64,000 bases of DNA, from positions 93,883 to 157,882 of the forward strand of contig JADJCH010000008.1 of NCBI GenBank assembly GCA_016703325.1, read 5' to 3'. Positions 60,079-64,000 of this stretch are shown piece after piece (the first letter of the stretch is position 1; each line of letters begins with the position of its first letter). The notes under the pieces were generated by a model. That model saw only the letters and a program-made list of their open reading frames with translations. It was not told the DNA's origin and ran no database searches. Position numbers and translations under genes: made by a program. Origin of the DNA: Burkholderiales bacterium (GTDB lineage Bacteria; Pseudomonadota; Gammaproteobacteria; Burkholderiales; Burkholderiaceae_C).

Positions 60079-62379
60079 TCAGACCGTGGCCGACTCCGCC
60101 TTCGGCTTGTCGCTCTTGTTGCGCGGCTCGATGTCCAGCCGGACTTGACCCTCGGCGTCCACATCGACCGTGAGGCGACCGCCGTCGGTGAGCCGCCCGA
60201 ACAGCAGCTCGTCGGCCAGCGCGCGGCGGATGGTGTCCTGAATGAGCCGCTGCATCGGGCGTGCGCCCATCAGCGGATCGAAGCCCTTCTTGCCGAGGTG
60301 CTTGCGCAGCGCATCGGTGAAGGTGACCTCCACCTTCTTCTCGCCCAGTTGGCTTTCGAGCTGCAGCAGGAACTTGTCGACCACCCGCAGGATGATCTCC
60401 TCGTCCAGCGCCCGGAAGCTGACGATGGCGTCCAGCCGGTTGCGGAACTCCGGCGTGAACATGCGCTTGAGGTCGCCCATCTCGTCGCCACTCTCACGCT
60501 GGGTGGTGAAGCCGATGGTCGCCTTCTGCATCGTCTCGGCGCCCGCGTTGGTGGTCATCACGATGATGACGTTGCGGAAGTCGGACTTGCGACCGTTGTT
60601 GTCGGTCAGCGTGCCATGGTCCATCACCTGCAGCAGGACGTTGAAGACGTCCGGGTGCGCCTTCTCGATCTCGTCGAGCAGCAGCACGCAATGCGGCTTC
60701 TTGGTCACCGCCTCGGTCAGCAGGCCGCCCTGGTCAAAGCCGACGTAGCCCGGAGGCGCACCGATCAGCCGGCTGACCGCATGCCGCTCCATGTACTCGG
60801 ACATGTCGAAGCGGATCAGGTCGATGCCCAGGATGTAGGCCAGCTGCTTGGCCACCTCGGTCTTGCCCACGCCGGTGGGGCCGCTGAACAGGAAGGCGCC
60901 GATGGGCTTGTCCGGCTTGCCCAGGCCGGAGCGGGCCATCTTGATGGCCGAGGACAGCGCGTCGATGGCCGGATCCTGGCCGTACACCACGCTCTTGAGA
61001 TCGCGGTCCAGGCTCTTGAGCTTGCTGCGGTCGTCGCTGGAGACGGAGGCCGGCGGGATGCGGGCGATCTTGGCGACGATCTCTTCCACCTCGTTGCGGG
61101 TGATCTTCTTCTTCTGCTTGCTCTTGGGCAGCACCCGCTGCGCAGCACCGGCCTCATCGATCACGTCGATCGCCTTGTCCGGCAGGTGACGGTCGTTGAT
61201 GTACTTGGCCGACAACTCGGCCGCGGCCTGCAGCGCGCCCAGCTCGTACTTGACGCTGTGGTGCTCCTCGAAGCGGGACTTCAGTCCCTTGAGGATCTCG
61301 ATGGTCTGCTCCACCGACGGCTCCGCCACATCCACCTTCTGGAAACGGCGGGACAGGGCCGCATCCTTCTCAAAGATGCCGCGGTACTCGGTGAAGGTGG
61401 TCGCACCGATGCACTTGATCTGGCCGGAACTCAGCGCCGGCTTGAGCAGGTTGCTGGCATCCAGCGTGCCGCCGGAGGCCGCGCCTGCGCCGATCAGCGT
61501 GTGGATCTCGTCGATGAAAAGCACCGCATGCGGATGCTCCTTGAGCTGCTTGAGCACACCCTTCAGTCGCTGCTCGAAGTCACCGCGGTACTTGGTGCCC
61601 GCCAGCAGTGCGCCCATGTCCAGCGCGTAGACGGTGGCATCGGCCAGCACCTCGGGCACGTCACCCTCGGTGATGCGCCAGGCCAGGCCTTCGGCAATCG
61701 CCGTCTTGCCCACACCGGCCTCGCCCACCAGCAGCGGGTTGTTCTTCCGGCGACGGCAAAGCACCTGGATCACCCGCTCGACCTCGTGCTCGCGGCCGAT
61801 CAGCGGATCGATGCGGCCGTCACGCGCCTGCTGGTTGAGGTTCTGGGTGTACTGGTCCAGCGGGGAGCCCTTGCCGTCCGACTCTTCCTTCTCACCTTCG
61901 TTGGAGGAGGATTCGTTGGACTTGGCCGGCTCCGGCGGCTCCGACTTCTTGATGCCGTGGGCGATGTAGTTCACCACGTCCAGCCGCGTCACGCCCTGCT
62001 GGTGCAGGTAGTAGACGGCGTGCGAATCCTTCTCGCCGAAGATGGCCACCAGCACATTGGCGCCGGTGACTTCCTTCTTGCCGTTGCCGGTGGACTGCAC
62101 ATGCATGATGGCGCGCTGGATCACGCGCTGGAAACCCAGCGTCGGCTGGGTGTCCACCTCATCACTGCCCCCCACCGTCGGCGTGTTCTCCTTGATGAAC
62201 TGCGTCAGGCTCTTGCGCAGGTCGTCGAGGTTGGCTGCGCAGGCCTTGAGCACTTCGGAGGCCGAGGGGTTGTCCAGCAGGGCGAGCAGCAGGTGCTCGA
62301 CCGTGATGAACTCATGCCGCTGCTGGCGCGCCTCGACGAACGCCATGTGCAGACTGACTTCCAACTCTTGCGCGATCAT
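60079..62379 (-). CDS. clpA: ATP-dependent Clp protease ATP-binding subunit ClpA
   Basis: AAA+ unfoldase feeding ClpP, using ClpS as N-degron adaptor. ClpN repeats at the N-terminus (MIAQELEVSLHMAFVEARQQ; HEFITVEHLLLALLD). Nucleotide-binding domain 1 has GEAGVGKTAIAEGLA and LFIDEIHTLIGAG; domain 2 has GPTGVGKTEVAKQLA and LLLDEIEKAHPDVFN. 766 aa (E. coli 758). Start at 62379: its ATG overlaps the clpS stop (ATGA), and GGAGGT lies only 3 bases upstream, so translation is coupled to clpS. A ClpP-binding IGL-type loop is not clear from quick reading (IGFTTQRE occurs in the right part). Confidence 0.95.
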   Translation of the reverse strand: MIAQELEVSLHMAFVEARQQRHEFITVEHLLLALLDNPSASEVLKACAANLDDLRKSLTQFIKENTPTVGGSDEVDTQPTLGFQRVIQRAIMHVQSTGNGKKEVTGANVLVAIFGEKDSHAVYYLHQQGVTRLDVVNYIAHGIKKSEPPEPAKSNESSSNEGEKEESDGKGSPLDQYTQNLNQQARDGRIDPLIGREHEVERVIQVLCRRRKNNPLLVGEAGVGKTAIAEGLAWRITEGDVPEVLADATVYALDMGALLAGTKYRGDFEQRLKGVLKQLKEHPHAVLFIDEIHTLIGAGAASGGTLDASNLLKPALSSGQIKCIGATTFTEYRGIFEKDAALSRRFQKVDVAEPSVEQTIEILKGLKSRFEEHHSVKYELGALQAAAELSAKYINDRHLPDKAIDVIDEAGAAQRVLPKSKQKKKITRNEVEEIVAKIARIPPASVSSDDRSKLKSLDRDLKSVVYGQDPAIDALSSAIKMARSGLGKPDKPIGAFLFSGPTGVGKTEVAKQLAYILGIDLIRFDMSEYMERHAVSRLIGAPPGYVGFDQGGLLTEAVTKKPHCVLLLDEIEKAHPDVFNVLLQVMDHGTLTDNNGRKSDFRNVIIVMTTNAGAETMQKATIGFTTQRESGDEMGDLKRMFTPEFRNRLDAIVSFRALDEEIILRVVDKFLLQLESQLGEKKVEVTFTDALRKHLGKKGFDPLMGARPMQRLIQDTIRRALADELLFGRLTDGGRLTVDVDAEGQVRLDIEPRNKSDKPKAESATV

Positions 62380-62723
62380 GCGACCTCCATAATGCACTGC
62401 AGCGGGTGACCCGCCCTGCGTGCCGCTGCCAGAACCAGTTCCACCTTGGTGGCTGCCACGTCACGGGTGTAGACGCCGCAGACCCCCCTGCCTTCATGAT
62501 GAATCTTCAACATGATCCGGGTGGCTCCCTCGAGGTCGTGACGGAAGTACTGTTGCAGCACCATCACGACGAACTCCATCGGGGTGAAATCGTCATTGAG
62601 CAGGACAACTTGATAGACGGGCGGCGGTGCCACCCGTTGCATCTGCCGCTCGGCAACAACCGACCCCTCACCGTCGTCCGGGGCGGACGGCTGCGGGGGC
62701 AACTCGGGAAGCTGACTGGCCAT
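62376..62723 (-). CDS. clpS: ATP-dependent Clp protease adaptor ClpS
   Basis: 115-residue N-recognin that hands proteins with destabilising N-termini to ClpA. Conserved YQVVLLNDDFTPMEFVVMVL, the substrate-pocket residues in IHHEGRGVCGVYTRDVAATK and the C-terminal AGHPLQCIMEV are all present. The first 37 residues are a flexible extension. ATG 62723 is used; a GTG at 62729 is possible. Overlaps clpA by 4 bases. Confidence 0.95.
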   Translation of the reverse strand: MASQLPELPPQPSAPDDGEGSVVAERQMQRVAPPPVYQVVLLNDDFTPMEFVVMVLQQYFRHDLEGATRIMLKIHHEGRGVCGVYTRDVAATKVELVLAAARRAGHPLQCIMEVA

Positions 62724-62844
62724 GGACACATTCTATAGAGCAGGTTCAACACGAGTGGGCGTGCGGGGCGTTGTGGATTGCCGACGCAGGATTCATTCCA
62801 GGCCCCTGACGGGGACTCTTCACCCATGCGACTTTTGCATTTCC

Positions 62845-62874
62845 TTGACAGCCCTTCGACCACCTTCCGAGAAT
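62845..62874 (+). promoter_or_regulatory. Promoter of the cold-shock gene
   Basis: A consensus -35 TTGACA (62845-62850) and GAGAAT -10 (62869-62874) separated by 18 bases, about 35 bases before the cold-shock protein start. The leader is therefore short, unlike the long thermoregulated leader of E. coli cspA. Confidence 0.65.
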
Positions 62875-62908
62875 CTCGACATTCAACAACAATGAAGTGG
62901 AGTCCGCT

Positions 62909-63139
62909 GTGGCTGTAGGTATCGTCAAGTGGTTCAACGATGTGAAGGGTTTCGGCTTCATCGAGCCGGAAGGGGGAGGTGAGGACGTGTTCGCCCACTT
63001 CTCCGCCATCCAGATGGAAGGCTTCCGCACCCTCAAGCAGGGCTCGACGGTGACTTTCGAGCTGGTGGATGGGCCCAAAGGCAAGCTGGCAGCCAACATC
63101 GTCTCGGCAGAGCGCAGCAAGTCCACCGAAACGGCTTGA
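62909..63139 (+). CDS. Cold-shock-domain protein (CspA family)
   Basis: Single-stranded nucleic acid chaperone, 76 aa. Opening AVGIVKWFNDVKGFGFI with RNP1 (KGFGFI) and RNP2 (VFAHF). GTG 62909 is the start: GGAG lies 6 bases upstream and all family members begin here, although the frame extends four codons further to GTG 62897. Divergent from clpS. Whether it is induced by cold cannot be told. Confidence 0.93.
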   Translation: MAVGIVKWFNDVKGFGFIEPEGGGEDVFAHFSAIQMEGFRTLKQGSTVTFELVDGPKGKLAANIVSAERSKSTETA

Positions 63140-63225
63140 GCGGCGGGCGGCGCAGAACCGACAAATCCGACATCTCCTTCCCCTGACGCACCCAGGTCAG
63201 GTGGATCCATCGGACTGCGGACAGA

Positions 63226-63640
63226 TCAGTCTGGCGCTGTGGCCAGCAGCGCCCTCAGCCCCGCCTCGTCGACCACCGCCACCCCCAGCTCGCGCGCCTT
63301 GTCGAGCTTGCTGCCGGCCTCCTCACCCGCGACGACCCAGTGGGTCTTCTTCGACACGGAGCCGCTGACCTTGCCGCCGGCGGCTTCAATGAGCGCCTTG
63401 GCCTCGTCGCGCGACAGCGTCGGCAGCGTGCCGGTGAGCACCAGCGTCTTGCCGGCCAGGGGTTTGGGAGAGGCATCCGCCACCGCGCCGTCGTGTTCCT
63501 CCCAGGTGACACCGGCGGCGCGCAGTTGCTCCACCACTTCGCGGTTGTGCGGCTGCTCGAAGAAGGTGCGGATGCTGTGCGCCACGATGGGGCCCACGTC
63601 CCGCACCGCCAGCAACTGTTTGGCGGAACTGGCGAGGGCC
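63226..63640 (-). pseudogene. ligA: C-terminal remnant of NAD-dependent DNA ligase LigA (BRCT domain)
   Basis: The frame encodes only about the last 138 residues of LigA: the end of the helix-hairpin-helix domain (LAVRDVGPIVAHSIRTFF) and the complete BRCT domain (LAGKTLVLTGTLPTLSRDEA; GGKVSGSVSKKTHWVVAGEE; SKLDKARELGVAVVDEAGLR). Upstream on the minus strand LigA-like sequence stops at about 63640 and a TGA follows within 20 codons; the adenylation and OB domains (about 550 aa) are absent. A TTG at 63615 is the only possible start. The rest of the gene is either lost, displaced by rearrangement or located elsewhere. LigA is usually essential, so an intact copy is expected somewhere. Confidence 0.75.
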
Positions 63641-63650
63641 GGGGCTCGCG

Positions 63651-64000
63651 TTGGCCTTGTTGGCCGGTCTCATCGCGCTGCCGCCAGCCCAGGCGGCGAA
63701 GCATGCTCTGCTGGTGGGCATCGGCCGCTATCAGGACCCGGATGTGACTCCGCTGGCTGGCCCGTCCCATGATGTAGCTGCCTTGCGGGACGTGCTGCAG
63801 CGGCGCTGGGGCTTCCGACCGGACGACATCCGCAGCCTGTTGGATGGGCAGGCCACGAAGGCGCGCATCCTGGCGGAACTCGATGACCTGGCCCGCCGCG
63901 GCACACCTGGTGACGAGCTGCTCATCTACTTCTCCGGCCACGGCACCAGCCAGCTCGACGCCGCAGTGGATGCACCTTCCGTGCCCCACGGGTCTGGCGC
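63651..64000 (+). CDS. Caspase-family (peptidase C14-like) protein, 3' truncated by the window
   Basis: Open to the right edge. After a hydrophobic stretch (LALALLAGLIALPPAQA, likely a signal peptide) comes the p20 caspase core: KHALLVGIGRYQDPDVTPLA, SHDVAALRDVLQRRWGF, DDIRSLLDGQATKARILAEL, the strand ELLIYFSGHGTSQLD with the catalytic histidine (FSGHG). The catalytic cysteine would lie beyond the window. There is no ATG or GTG at the 5' end in this frame; only TTG codons (63651, 63657, 63660), and upstream the frame runs into the LigA remnant on the other strand. The start may have been lost at the junction. Confidence 0.7.
   Translation, partial: MALLAGLIALPPAQAAKHALLVGIGRYQDPDVTPLAGPSHDVAALRDVLQRRWGFRPDDIRSLLDGQATKARILAELDDLARRGTPGDELLIYFSGHGTSQLDAAVDAPSVPHGSG

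Noticed and set aside
59761..62409. 882-residue plus-strand frame opposite clpA
   Set aside because: Antisense shadow with low-complexity His/Leu/Val composition; clpA on the minus strand is unambiguous.

Overview
The window is about 70% GC, uses Shine-Dalgarno-led ATG and GTG starts, and is densely packed with short intergenic gaps. Gene content (prpE, trhP/yegQ, yciB-bolA-PPIase, clpSA, zntB, TRAP transporter, two PEP-CTERM proteins, many Lys/Ala- or Pro-rich tails) points to a betaproteobacterium of the order Burkholderiales, probably the Sphaerotilus/Leptothrix/Rubrivivax/Ideonella neighbourhood. This is inferred from protein style, not from a marker gene. No rRNA, tRNA, CRISPR array, insertion sequence or phage gene was seen.

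Layout. 1-8.9 kb: housekeeping and stress genes (RhlE helicase, GNAT, beta-CASP nuclease-like protein, exported Lys/Ala-rich protein, prolyl-4-hydroxylase-like enzyme, YaaA, YchJ-like protein, endonuclease III). 8.9-19.6 kb: acyl metabolism and core genes (PrpE, ABM-domain protein, TrhP, a KAS III-like enzyme beside an AlkK-like acyl-CoA ligase, YciB-BolA-PPIase, DUF1624 membrane protein, YigI-type thioesterase). 19.6-23.8 kb: an orphan four-gene cluster resembling the assembly platform of type IV pili or type II secretion. Its ATPase gene is frameshifted at a C8 tract and lacks the Walker A lysine; the next three genes look like PilM/GspL, PilN and PilO. A perfect TGTGA-N6-TCACA site lies upstream. 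23.8-25.5 kb: DUF1439 lipoprotein, rhodanese, VanZ-like protein.

25.6-32.2 kb: one co-directional unit with a TRAP transporter (DctQ, DctM, DctP), an NAD-type shikimate/quinate dehydrogenase, and the two halves of a QuiC1-like 3-dehydroshikimate dehydratase encoded by separate genes in swapped order, then an AhpD-like protein. Together they look like an uptake and catabolism route from quinate/shikimate towards protocatechuate.

33.5-49.6 kb: an envelope-lipid region. The first block is an overlapping operon: LpxH-like phosphoesterase, PhnZ-like HD protein, PAP2 phosphatase, LPG-synthase-type membrane protein, DPM/ArnC-like GT2, ArnT-like GT39 and a second PAP2. A brnTA toxin-antitoxin pair, a GNAT and an unrecognised protein follow. 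The second block holds LplT, a GT4, a membrane protein, a long class III aminotransferase and a phosphatidylserine decarboxylase.

49.6-64 kb: divergent pyruvate-kinase-like protein, two PEP-CTERM proteins, porin plus lipoprotein 5'-nucleotidase, a ribbon-helix-helix protein with a palindrome beside its promoter, ZntB, ClpA/ClpS and a cold-shock protein. The right end has a breakpoint: only the BRCT end of DNA ligase LigA remains, abutting a caspase-like gene that runs off the window and lacks an obvious start.
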